From Mycolicibacterium pulveris (GTDB lineage: Bacteria > Actinomycetota > Actinomycetes > Mycobacteriales > Mycobacteriaceae): a stretch of 64,000 bases of DNA. Numbering within the stretch: position 1 is the stretch's first letter; each line of letters begins with the position of its first letter. The stretch lies in NCBI RefSeq assembly GCF_010725725.1, contig NZ_AP022599.1, forward strand, positions 4,278,001 to 4,342,000. The letters are read 5' to 3'. Below the pieces are notes generated by a model that worked only from the letters and a program-made list of their open reading frames with translations, made no database searches and was not told the origin of the DNA. The position numbers and the translations under genes are program-made. This document shows, one piece after another, positions 38,097 through 45,536 of this stretch.

Positions 38097-38942
38097 ATGG
38101 ACACAGTGGAACTGGCCGACAGGCTGGCGGGGCTGGTGGCGATGTCATCGGCCGACCGCGGCCTGGACACGCTGATCCGGTTGACGTGCGCCGAGGCATC
38201 GGGGTTACCGCCGCTGCCGGTGGAGGCTGACCCTGGGGACGGGCCCGCCGAGCGTGACCCGGTGGTGGCGGCGTTCGCCGAGCAGTTCGTGGTCGATGTG
38301 TCGCAGATCAGTGACACGCAGCGTGCGCAACTTTGGTCAGCGTTGGGCGACAACGCGTTTCGCGCGGTGGTGGCGATCTTCATCGCCGACTTCGTCCCGC
38401 GGGTGTGGGCGGGATGTGAAGCGTTGCGGCTGGGCCGGCCCGGTGCACGCGAGGTCGTGGACTGGGATCACGACGGCGATCCGATCGATGCGCTGCTGAA
38501 CGGGTTCGTGCCCGCGGTGGCCCGGGTACGGGGTCTTGACCCGGTGACTACGGAGGTCGTGCGGTTGCGCGGGGCCACGCAGCACAACTGCCGGCTGTGC
38601 AAGTCGCTGCGGGAGAGCACGGCGCTGGACGCGGGCGGGTCGGAGGAGATGTACCGCCAGATCGAGCGGTATGAATCGGCCGAGTGGCTCACGGAGGCGC
38701 AGAAGGCGGCGCTGCGATACGTCGACGCGCTGATCTGGTCGCCGGCGCGGATATCGGCGGAGGTGGCCGACGGTGTGCGGAAACATTTCTCCGAGGAGCA
38801 GGCGTTTGAACTGACGTTGGACGTCATGCGCAACGCCGCCAACAAGATCGCGGTGTCGCTGGGCGCCGATGCGCCGCGGGTGGCCGAGGGCACCGAGCGG
38901 TACCTGCTCGACGCCGACGGGCAGACGGTGTACGCCAGCTAG
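38097..38942 (+). CDS. Carboxymuconolactone decarboxylase/AhpD-like protein
   Basis: A 281-aa protein, mostly helical, with an AhpD-type CxxC in EVVRLRGATQHNCRLCKSLR (about 151-170). AhpD-family proteins use this Cys pair for peroxide reduction or thiol relay; here the length suggests two related halves. It begins seven bases after tldE and may be co-transcribed. A strong hairpin follows 43 bases after the stop. Confidence 0.8.
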   Translation: MDTVELADRLAGLVAMSSADRGLDTLIRLTCAEASGLPPLPVEADPGDGPAERDPVVAAFAEQFVVDVSQISDTQRAQLWSALGDNAFRAVVAIFIADFVPRVWAGCEALRLGRPGAREVVDWDHDGDPIDALLNGFVPAVARVRGLDPVTTEVVRLRGATQHNCRLCKSLRESTALDAGGSEEMYRQIERYESAEWLTEAQKAALRYVDALIWSPARISAEVADGVRKHFSEEQAFELTLDVMRNAANKIAVSLGADAPRVAEGTERYLLDADGQTVYAS

Positions 38943-38984
38943 GGGCCGGGGGTCTTGGGGGTGCTACCGGCGATTGCCAACCTC

Positions 38985-39003
38985 TGAGCGAAAAATTCGC
39001 TCA
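38985..39003. terminator. Hairpin downstream of the AhpD-like gene
   Basis: TGAGCGAA-AAA-TTCGCTCA is a perfect 8-3-8 inverted repeat just after the last gene of the conserved core. It fits a terminator, without a clear T run, and marks the left edge of the accessory region. Confidence 0.65.
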
Positions 39004-39020
39004 ATCGAGCCGCGGCGGTA

Positions 39021-39050
39021 GGTCGCGGGGTTCAAGCCCCGCCCGCCCCG
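39021..39050 (+). other. tRNA T-arm/acceptor-like fragment at the boundary of the accessory region
   Basis: GCGGGG-TTCAAG-CCCCGC makes a perfect hairpin that resembles a T arm with its TTCAA loop, preceded by GGTC and followed by CGCCCC as in a 3' acceptor strand. No upstream D or anticodon arm is present, and the loop is one base short of a canonical T loop. It may be a partial tRNA copy left as an integration scar, or simply a coincidental hairpin. Confidence 0.35.
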
Positions 39051-39946
39051 TGGTCGTGGGCGGTGCGGACGTCGGAGAGGAGCTGTGTACGCACCGAGGT
39101 GTCGACATGATCGGATTCACCGGTTCGACGGCGACCGGTCGACGCATCCGGGAACTGTCGGCGGCAACGATGAAACGCGCACAGCTGGAACTAGGCGGCA
39201 AGAGTGCGCACATCGTTCTCGACGATGTCACGGAAAGTGGCGTTGCCGGAATAGGATTCGGACAAGTGCTGATGCATGCCGGGCAGGCATGCACCGTCAC
39301 ATCGCGACTTCTGTTGCCCGAGCACCTGCTCGACGCGTATGTCGATGGCGTCAAAGCCATGGCGCCAATGATCACGGTCGGGGACCCGCGTGATCCCAGC
39401 GCTGTCGTCGGCCCGCTTATCAGGGATCAGCAGCGTCAACGAGTTGAGTCCTTCGTTCTGGCCGGGGTGCAGGAAGGCGCGCGGCTGGTGGCCGGCGGCA
39501 AACGTCCCGAACATCTCGCACGCGGCTTCTACTATGAACCGACGGCATTTGTTGGCTGCCGCAGCGACATGCGCTTATGCCAGGAAGAGGTGTTCGGTCC
39601 TGTGCTGGCGGTGATGACCTACCGCTCCGAAGAGGAAGCCATCCGCATCGCGAACGATTCCATTTACGGTCTGGCAGGTCTGGTGATGACGCGCAACGCC
39701 GCAAGGGGTTTCAACGTCGCGAGGCAGGTCAGGACAGGCACCATCATGGTGCAGCCTCTCGCGCCCGGTGCCGATCTTGGCGCCAATCCCGGTGGCGGTC
39801 AGGGCCCCGGCTGGTCTCTACCGACGCGCGGCATGTTCAACGGCGGGGGACCCTTCGGCGGCTTCAAGCAAAGCGGCCTCGGCCGCGAGCAGGGGCGCTG
39901 GGGCTTCGAGGAATACACCGAGTTGAAGTCAATCACCATGATGTAG
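39050..39946 (+). pseudogene. Aldehyde dehydrogenase, N-terminally truncated remnant
   Basis: 298 codons that align with the C-terminal three fifths of an NAD-dependent aldehyde dehydrogenase: GFTGSTATGRRI (about 21-32), the general-base region LELGGKSAHIVLDD (about 46-59), the nucleophile in GQACTVTSR (about 80), CQEEVFGPVLAVMTY (about 182) and FGGFKQSGLGREQGRWGFEE (about 272-291). The first 200 or so residues, with most of the Rossmann fold, are missing, and the frame opens right at the hairpin fragment at 39021-39050. A complete enzyme is about 490 aa, so this is probably non-functional. Confidence 0.85.
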
Positions 39947-40014
39947 CCGCACCGTACGTTCGAGGACGTGCCGCGTCGTGGTGCGTCCGCACTCCGGTCC
40001 GGAAAGGTCGCGTT

Positions 40015-41161
40015 ATGGAACTTCTCAAGGATGTCCGAGTTCTCGAGGTGTGACTGTTCTCCGCGGATGCGCTGGGTGGTCATCTGGCTGACCTCGGCGC
40101 AGAGGTGATCAAGGTAGAGCCGCCCGGCGGCGGTGGTTTCCGCGGTCCGGCGGTACAGGGCGGCGAGCTGCAGGACGCCCCAGTGGAACCGCGGTAAGAA
40201 GAGCGTGGCGATAAACCTCAAGACTACTGAGGGGCAAGAGGCATTCCGCCGGCTGGCCGCGACATCGGCAGTGGTGATCGACGGGCTTCGGTACGGAACT
40301 GCACACCGTCTTGGTTTCGGCTACGACGAGGTCGTCGCCGTCAACCCGTCGGTTGTCTACTGCGTTCTCAATGGCATGGGCAGTTATGGGCCGTATACCC
40401 GGTTGGCCACCCACGGGCTGTCCTTCGACTGTTTCGCGGGGTTGAGTCCGCCGATCATCGAGGCGGACGGAACTCCACGTCTTTCGGGAGCGGCGACAGG
40501 CACAACAGGTGTTTTGGCGGGGCCGCTGTACGCAGCGATGGGTGTACTCGCCGGGCTGCACGCTGCGGGGCGAGACGGCACGGCGCAGTACATCGAAGTA
40601 GCCCAAGTCGATGCCGCGATCAACCGGAACTTTCAACACCTCTCGGCGCTGGCCAATGGTCAACCGGACTACGGCGAGGGAATCCGCGCTTCGCTTAGAT
40701 ACCAGTACTACGAAACGCGCGATGGCAACTATGTGGTGTTCATCGCCCTCGAGGACAAGTTCTGGCGGAGGTTCTGCGAGTCACTCGACAGGATGGATCT
40801 GTATGAACCGGGGCGCCAGAAGCCGGGAGAGGATGTTGAGGCAGAGGCCTGGCTGCGCAACGAGTTGACCGCGATCTTCAAGGCCCGCACTCGCAGGGAA
40901 TGGACCGATTTCTTTATCGCGACCGATATCGCTGGTGCGCCAGCGTTTTTGGGCGCCGATCTGTTGGACGACGACCACACGAAGGCTCGCCGACTTGTCT
41001 ATGAGCAAGCACAGCCTGACGGGACCTCGAAGAGGATGGTGGGCACGTGCATAAAGACCAATCCCGATGACGGATTCGCACCGCCAGCAGCGCCACACGT
41101 CGGGCAGCATACGGAAGAGGTGCTCACCCGCCTGGCAGGCTACGACGCGGCCGGAATTTGA
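40015..41161 (+). pseudogene. Class III CoA transferase (CaiB/BaiF), broken by a stop and a frameshift
   Basis: The N-terminus is encoded from an ATG at 40015 (MELLKDVRVLEV), but an in-frame TGA follows at 40051. The same frame then continues with family sequence (HLADLGAEVIKVEPP) until another stop near 40195, while from about 40185 the family resumes in a different frame (NRGKKSVAINLKTTEGQEAF) and runs to 41161. The remainder carries QYIEVAQVDAAINRNF with the expected catalytic Asp region. Two independent lesions mean no full product from this locus. The aldehyde dehydrogenase remnant lies immediately upstream. Confidence 0.88.
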
Positions 41162-41291
41162 GCAGCTACGTGCGACGGGCACGATCTGAACATCTTCGCG
41201 CCCATCCGAAGTCAAGACTGCCGGGGTTTCTCCTAGTCGCGGTGACGCCGGCTAGGGACTCATGATCCCGTGGTGCTCGTGATTGCACTCC
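41162..41291. other. Intergenic gap with a GGGA-N7-TCCC palindrome
   Basis: No gene is seen. GGGACTCATGATCCC at 41255-41269 resembles a DosR box with one extra central base, but no plausible plus-strand gene follows closely. Confidence 0.4.
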
Positions 41292-41492
41292 TCAATCGCT
41301 GAATTCGACTCCCCCGGGAGGGTGATTCACCGCCGTCACCTTGACCCACGTCCCAGCCGGGTAATAGACGACCTTCGCGGTTTCGGCTTCGCGGACTCCA
41401 AGGACACCGGCCACGATGGCGAACGAGTCGTTGTCGGTGAATGCCAGCTCATGCGTGCCTCCGCGAGTGGGCACTTCCACTGTGAATGACAT
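41292..41492 (-). CDS. Possible small hypothetical protein
   Basis: A 66-codon frame on the minus strand starting MSFTVEVPTRGGTHELAFTD and ending HPPGGVEFSD. Composition is protein-like (alternating hydrophobic strands, few Arg runs, unlike shadow frames), suggesting a small beta-rich cytoplasmic protein. No clear ribosome site precedes the ATG and I do not recognise the family. An overlapping plus-strand frame (41283-41489) looks less natural. Confidence 0.45.
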   Translation of the reverse strand: MSFTVEVPTRGGTHELAFTDNDSFAIVAGVLGVREAETAKVVYYPAGTWVKVTAVNHPPGGVEFSD

Positions 41493-41943
41493 AGACGGAG
41501 TGTTGCATCGATAGCCCGACCAAGCAGCGGTTGACGCATTCCGTTGCCGGGGCGACGGTGCACGACTGTTCGCCAGGTTCGCCAGCTGAGGCCGCCGCGG
41601 CAGTCAAGAGCGCGCGAATCTGCTCCCTCCGCCTCCCGCCCCAATGACCCGGGAAGGTGTCTGCGAACCAACGGCACCCGACCTGACTTTGCTAGCGCCC
41701 AACGTCACTGTCTCAGAGGCTCAAGGACCCTTGATGGCGGACATGAAGATCCTCATCTGCCGCTACACGGTCCCCGCGCGGGCCCTGGCGTGGCTCGGCG
41801 TGGTGCAGTGCAGTACATCTCGTGGGGTCAAATGTCGCTCGGTTTTTGGGCCAAAGGACCCTGGCCGGGTTGGTCGAGGCAATTGAGTATCGAGCTATCA
41901 GGAGTCGGACCATCCGGGTTCCGGTCGATTCGAGGAGGACATC
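41493..41943. other. Gap upstream of the CBS-domain gene
   Basis: About 450 bases with no gene I can support. It holds short overlapping frames only. The DosR-box-like site at 41845-41864 lies near its right end, and the ribosome site GAGGAGG (41934-41940) of the next gene closes it. Confidence 0.5.
41845..41864. promoter_or_regulatory. DosR-box-like palindrome upstream of the hrp1-like gene
   Basis: TTTGGGCCAAAGGACCCTGG (reverse complement CCAGGGTCCTTTGGCCCAAA) matches 12 of 20 positions of the published DosR consensus TTSGGGACTWWAGTCCCSAA and keeps the GGG/CCC cores. It lies 80 bases before the ATG of a gene whose M. tuberculosis counterpart, hrp1, is DosR-controlled. Confidence 0.55.
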
Positions 41944-42378
41944 ATGACCACCGTCCGCGAGATCATGCACACCGGGGCTACCTGTGTGGACGAGCATGAG
42001 ACGTTGACCGCCGCCGCCCAGAAGATGCGTGATCAGGGTATCGGTGCGTTGCCGATCTGCGGAGACGACGAGCGCCTGAAGGGCATGCTCACCGACCGCG
42101 ACATCGTCGTCAGGGGCATCGCCGCCGGGCGCGATCCCAACACGACCACCGTCGGCGAGCTGGCCCAGGGCTATATCTACCGCGTCGACGCCGACGCCAG
42201 TGTCGAGGAGATGCTCAACGTCATGGAAGAGCACCAGGTCCGACGGCTGGCCGTGATGGACGATGACCGCTTGGTCGGCATCGTCAGCGAGGCCGACGTG
42301 GCGCGGCACCTGCCCGAACACATGGTCGCGCAGTACGCCAAGTCGATCTGTGCCCCGTTGGCCATCGCCAGCCAGTGA
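41944..42378 (+). CDS. hrp1: CBS-domain protein, hypoxic response protein 1-like
   Basis: A 144-aa protein made of two CBS motifs: TVREIMHTGATCVDEHETLT (about 3-22) with GALPICGDDERLKGMLTDRD (about 35-54), and VRRLAVMDDDRLVGIVSEAD (about 99-118) with VARHLPEH. This matches the hrp1 (Rv2626c) class, secreted or cytosolic dimers of unproven ligand that are strongly induced by hypoxia in M. tuberculosis. The Cys in GATCVDEHE near the N-terminus is conserved in Hrp1. A strong GAGGAGG site precedes the ATG. Confidence 0.88.
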   Translation: MTTVREIMHTGATCVDEHETLTAAAQKMRDQGIGALPICGDDERLKGMLTDRDIVVRGIAAGRDPNTTTVGELAQGYIYRVDADASVEEMLNVMEEHQVRRLAVMDDDRLVGIVSEADVARHLPEHMVAQYAKSICAPLAIASQ

Positions 42379-42389
42379 CCCTTTGACAC

Positions 42390-42872
42390 GTGACCAGCAC
42401 CATGAGCGCTTCGTATGAGGACGATCCGGCGGCGGGCGAGAACGGCGTGGACGCAGAGAACCAGTTGCAGCCGCTGGACACGCTGATCGATCAGGACGTC
42501 GACGACATCCTCGATGTGGGGTATTCGCCCCCGGAGCGGATGTCGGGGTATGACCCACTTCGTCCCCCGGCGGGTATGAATCAGCTGCTCGCGCAGGAGG
42601 AACCGGATCCGGCATCACGGATCAACGTCCCGCTCGACGAAGCCGAGCGACGACGGGCCGAGGCCGCCGTGCTCGAAGTGGAGTTTCCGCGGCGAGGCGA
42701 AGTCGGAACCCAGCGCGCAGGCCGACTTGTAGCGCCGGACCTGGGGGTTGGCGAAGACACCGAGCCAGAACTGGTGGCCGAGGACGTCGGCATCAGTGGC
42801 GGCGCGGCCACCGCGGAAGAAGCCGCCGTGCACATCATCGAAGAGGAAACCGAGGACGGCGGACACGGTTGA
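42390..42872 (+). CDS. DUF5709-like acidic protein
   Basis: A 160-aa, strongly acidic protein. Residues 28-65 (LDTLIDQDVDDILDVGYSPP ... GYDP) match the DUF5709 pattern found in actinobacteria. The rest is Glu-rich and probably disordered, ending AAVHIIEEETEDGGHG. A GTG at 42390 (12 bases after hrp1-like) is the probable start. Function unknown; close spacing suggests co-transcription with the CBS protein. Confidence 0.75.
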   Translation: MTSTMSASYEDDPAAGENGVDAENQLQPLDTLIDQDVDDILDVGYSPPERMSGYDPLRPPAGMNQLLAQEEPDPASRINVPLDEAERRRAEAAVLEVEFPRRGEVGTQRAGRLVAPDLGVGEDTEPELVAEDVGISGGAATAEEAAVHIIEEETEDGGHG

Positions 42873-42923
42873 CAACCTCGCAATCGCGTCGGTGGCCGGG
42901 CTCGTGATGGCAGCCCCTGCACA

Positions 42924-42943
42924 TTAGGGACGCATGACCCTGG
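42924..42943. promoter_or_regulatory. DosR-box-like palindrome upstream of the Rv1733c-like remnant
   Basis: TTAGGGACGCATGACCCTGG matches 12 of 20 positions of the DosR consensus, including the GGGAC and G.CCC cores, and lies 17 bases before the GTG of the remnant gene, whose M. tuberculosis counterpart is in the DosR regulon. Confidence 0.55.
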
Positions 42944-42959
42944 GGGTCGCCAATCTTCG

Positions 42960-43196
42960 GTGATGATCACCATGTCGAGTCACGACCGCGAAGGACTCAA
43001 AGGAGTCCTGATGGAACCTTTGCGGATGCGCTGGCCGCGGGGGCCAATACGGTGGCTATTCAGCCGTAACCCGTTGGTGCGTTGGGTGGACCGCCTCGAG
43101 GCAGTCATTGTGCTGATCACCGCCTCGGCGGCTTTGATGGCCGTTCCGGTCGCGGGCGCGGTGGGCACCGCGGTCCACTCACCGCGCCTGCTGTGA
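42960..43196 (+). pseudogene. Rv1733c-like membrane protein, truncated after the first helix
   Basis: 78 codons. FSRNPLVRWVDRLEAVIVLI (about 34-53) followed by a hydrophobic helix and AGAVGTAVHSPR is very close to the N-terminal part of Rv1733c, a DosR-induced membrane antigen of about 210 aa. Here a TGA stops the frame just after the first helix and I see no continuation of the family in the next 200 bases in any frame. It is either a decayed gene or a shortened single-helix product. Confidence 0.7.
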
Positions 43197-43341
43197 GCAA
43201 AAAACTTCTCGTCATGCCAGCCGACATTAGAAGCCGGTCATAGCAGTCAGCAGAGCCTTAGGTCCCGAGTATTCACGGCAGCCTCCAAGGCGTTTCCTCG
43301 GCATTCCAAGGAGTTACGAGTTATGACCGCTGATGGCCCGG
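43197..43341. other. Gap between the Rv1733c-like remnant and the DUF4193 gene promoter
   Basis: No gene is recognised. A half-site AGGTCCCGA occurs near 43260 and a full DosR-like box follows at 43342. Confidence 0.4.
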
Positions 43342-43361
43342 ATCGGGACCTCCGACCCTAT
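43342..43361. promoter_or_regulatory. DosR-box-like palindrome upstream of the DUF4193 gene
   Basis: ATCGGGACCTCCGACCCTAT keeps the GGGAC and GACCC cores of the DosR box and lies 70 bases before the ATG of the DUF4193 protein. Confidence 0.45.
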
Positions 43362-43431
43362 TAAGGCTCCGACATGTCGTGGTCTGATCGGCGACTACGC
43401 CCGCGGATCTCAGGTGGAAAGGAGGCGCACG

Positions 43432-43764
43432 ATGGGTGCCACACGGACCCGGCGCAGGTCAGAGACGTTACTCAAAGATGCGACGGCCTCGCTGCCGATG
43501 GATAGCGGTGAGGCGATGCTCAGTGAATTGCTACCCGGCCATGGGCGGGCAGCGACACGGTTCGTCGTCGACGAAACCGAGGAGCCCGACGCGGCGGGGC
43601 TGCTCGCTTTGGACAGCTCGGAGTTGATCGCCGACGACATGATCGTGCCGGTCATACCAAAACGAGCCGACGAGTTCACGTGCTCGAAGTGCTTCCTCAT
43701 TCACCACATCAGCCGGTCGGCTACCTCGGCTGACGGTCAGCCGACCTGCACCGACTGCGCGTAG
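43432..43764 (+). CDS. DUF4193-family zinc-ribbon protein
   Basis: A 110-aa protein. The C-terminal part VIPKRADEFTCSKCFLIHHI (about 75-94) with a closing CTDCA gives the CxxC...CxxC zinc ribbon that defines DUF4193 in actinobacteria. The N-terminal half is variable and acidic. The ATG at 43432 has a strong AAAGGAGG site. Family members are often encoded in essential core regions; this extra copy lies within the dormancy-like cluster. Confidence 0.85.
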   Translation: MGATRTRRRSETLLKDATASLPMDSGEAMLSELLPGHGRAATRFVVDETEEPDAAGLLALDSSELIADDMIVPVIPKRADEFTCSKCFLIHHISRSATSADGQPTCTDCA

Positions 43765-43798
43765 CAGGGACCGGAAGCAGCCTGAAGGCCTCGTTGAA

Positions 43799-43833
43799 GG
43801 CCTTGGTCCCAGGCCGATATGGCCATTGGACCC
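43799..43833. promoter_or_regulatory. Two DosR-like half-boxes in tandem upstream of the phosphoribosyltransferase-hydrolase gene
   Basis: GGCCTTGGTCCC (43799-43810) and GGCCATTGGACCC (43821-43833) are near-repeats starting 22 bases apart, about two helical turns. Reverse-complemented they read GGGACCAAGGCC and GGGTCCAATGGCC, the pattern of weaker DosR sites. They end 36 bases before the ATG. Confidence 0.5.
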
Positions 43834-43869
43834 TTCTGCAGGCACGCGTCGGCACGGCAGACTCGCGCC

Positions 43870-45279
43870 ATGACAAGCATGGACGACCGTAACGACGCGC
43901 AGGGTCGACCGGGTCGCCGGCTGGCCTGGTTACGCGCTGACAACAGACCGTTTGAGGACCGTGTCGATGCCGGGCGTCAGCTGGGCACGCGCCTGGATTC
44001 CTTCCGTGGCCAGGACGTGGTCGTGCTGGGTCTGCCGCGAGGCGGAGTGCCGGTTGCCTTCGAAGTCGCACGGAGGCTACAGGCACCGCTGGATGTTCTG
44101 GTGGTGCGCAAACTCGGGGTGCCGTATCAGCCCGAACTTGCGTTCGGCGCCATCGGCGAGGACGGCGTGCGGGTGGTCAACAACGCTGTCGTAGAACAGA
44201 CCCGGCTGAGCCAAGACGACATGGAGGCGGTGGAACGCGCGGAGCGGCGCGAGTTGGAGCGGCGCTCGGAGAGGTTCCGCGGTGACCACGGCCGGATCTC
44301 ACTCGGCGGGCGAGTGGCCATCATCGTCGACGACGGCGTGGCCACCGGTGCGACGGCGAAGGCGGCCTGCCAGGTCGCCCGTGCCGAGGGCGCCAGTCGG
44401 GTGGTGTTGGCGGTTCCGATTGGCCCAGACGATGTCGCCGAGAGGTTCGCCGACTACGCCGACGAGATTGTCTGCCTGCAGACCCCCCCGTTCTTCTACG
44501 CAGTCGGGCAGGGGTACCGCAATTTCACCCAAACCTCCGACGATGAGGTGATCGCGCTGCTCGACCGAGCCCGCGCCGACTTCGCCGACGCGGCCGCGGC
44601 AAGTGTCGCCGGCAACCCACGACTCGGTGACGGGGAAGTCGAGGTCCGTGCCGGGGAGGTGACGGTGAACGGGCATCTGACGGTGCCCGAGCAGCCCATC
44701 GGGATCGTGGTCTTCGCCCACGGTAGTGGCAGCAGCCGCCACAGCCCCCGTAATCGTTACGTCGCCGAGGTGTTGAACCGCGCCGGGCTGGCGACCCTGC
44801 TGTTCGACCTGCTCACCCCGGCCGAGGAGGTGGACCGTGCCAACGTCTTCGACATCGACTTGCTGGCCGAGCGACTCGTCGGCGTCACTCAGTGGCTGAC
44901 CGACCAGCCCGACACCGCGACGCTGCCGGTCGGCTACTTCGGAGCCAGCACCGGGGCGGGCGCAGCGTTGGTCGCCGCCGCCGATCCGCGGGTGCGGGTG
45001 GCCGCGGTGGTCTCCCGCGGCGGACGGCCCGACCTGGCAGGTCAGGCGCTGAGCAAGGTGCACGCGCCCACGCTGCTGATTGTGGGAGGACATGACAACC
45101 TGGTCCTCGAACTGAATCGTCGGGCCGAAGCAGCGATCCCGGCACCCTGCAGGCTCGAGGTGATTCCTGGGGCCACCCACCTGTTCGAAGAACCGGGTGC
45201 TCTCGACCAGGTGGCGGTGTTGGCCCGCGACTGGTTCATCGACCACTTGAGCCGAATGGCCGCGAGCGCCAATCCGTAG
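43870..45279 (+). CDS. Phosphoribosyltransferase fused to an alpha/beta hydrolase (Rv0571c-like)
   Basis: A 469-aa fusion. The N-terminal phosphoribosyltransferase domain (about 25-220) has LGLPRGGVPVAFEVA and the PRPP loop VAIIVDDGVATGATA (about 153-167). The C-terminal dienelactone-hydrolase-like domain (about 265-465) has VVFAHGSGSSRHS, nucleophile elbow GASTGAGA (about 358-365) and a late His in GATHLFEEPG. The M. tuberculosis homolog Rv0571c is DosR-induced. Substrate unknown; the fusion suggests cleavage and salvage of a ribosylated compound, which is inference. Confidence 0.85.
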   Translation: MTSMDDRNDAQGRPGRRLAWLRADNRPFEDRVDAGRQLGTRLDSFRGQDVVVLGLPRGGVPVAFEVARRLQAPLDVLVVRKLGVPYQPELAFGAIGEDGVRVVNNAVVEQTRLSQDDMEAVERAERRELERRSERFRGDHGRISLGGRVAIIVDDGVATGATAKAACQVARAEGASRVVLAVPIGPDDVAERFADYADEIVCLQTPPFFYAVGQGYRNFTQTSDDEVIALLDRARADFADAAAASVAGNPRLGDGEVEVRAGEVTVNGHLTVPEQPIGIVVFAHGSGSSRHSPRNRYVAEVLNRAGLATLLFDLLTPAEEVDRANVFDIDLLAERLVGVTQWLTDQPDTATLPVGYFGASTGAGAALVAAADPRVRVAAVVSRGGRPDLAGQALSKVHAPTLLIVGGHDNLVLELNRRAEAAIPAPCRLEVIPGATHLFEEPGALDQVAVLARDWFIDHLSRMAASANP

Positions 45280-45476
45280 CAGAACGAAAAGCTGACGTGC
45301 ACACCATATCTGGGGTCGAGGCGTGGTAGTCCAGCCGCGACGAGTGCATCAGGGAGGCGGTGCTCGGTGCCGCCGAAAGCTACCGGTGGACGTGAGCTAA
45401 GCGCCGCGGGCACCTGGTCAGCGGCCCCTAGTCGCGGGATTCGCCGCACCCCGTTGTTCTCCGTCCTGTGGCAAAG

Positions 45477-45505
45477 TATTATGTCCGACATTAATTTAGT
45501 TAACT
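45477..45505. promoter_or_regulatory. Candidate GntR operator upstream of fadD (site a)
   Basis: ATGTCCGACAT (45481-45491) is a perfect 5-1-5 palindrome flanked by A/T-rich sequence with TTAACTG. It lies 46 bases before the ATG of the first acyl-CoA ligase and shares its core with five other promoter sites in this island. Confidence 0.65.
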
Positions 45506-45536
45506 GTTTAGGCTCGCGTACGGCTGGAGACGATTC

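Noticed and set aside
40051..40053. In-frame TGA in the CoA-transferase as a possible selenocysteine codon
   Set aside because: The family has no selenocysteine at this position, no SECIS-like context is evident and a second lesion (frameshift near 40185) shows the gene is decayed.
41644..41886. 80-codon plus-strand frame upstream of the hrp1-like gene
   Set aside because: Contains the DosR-like box, lacks a ribosome site and has unnatural composition; treated as leader or intergenic sequence.
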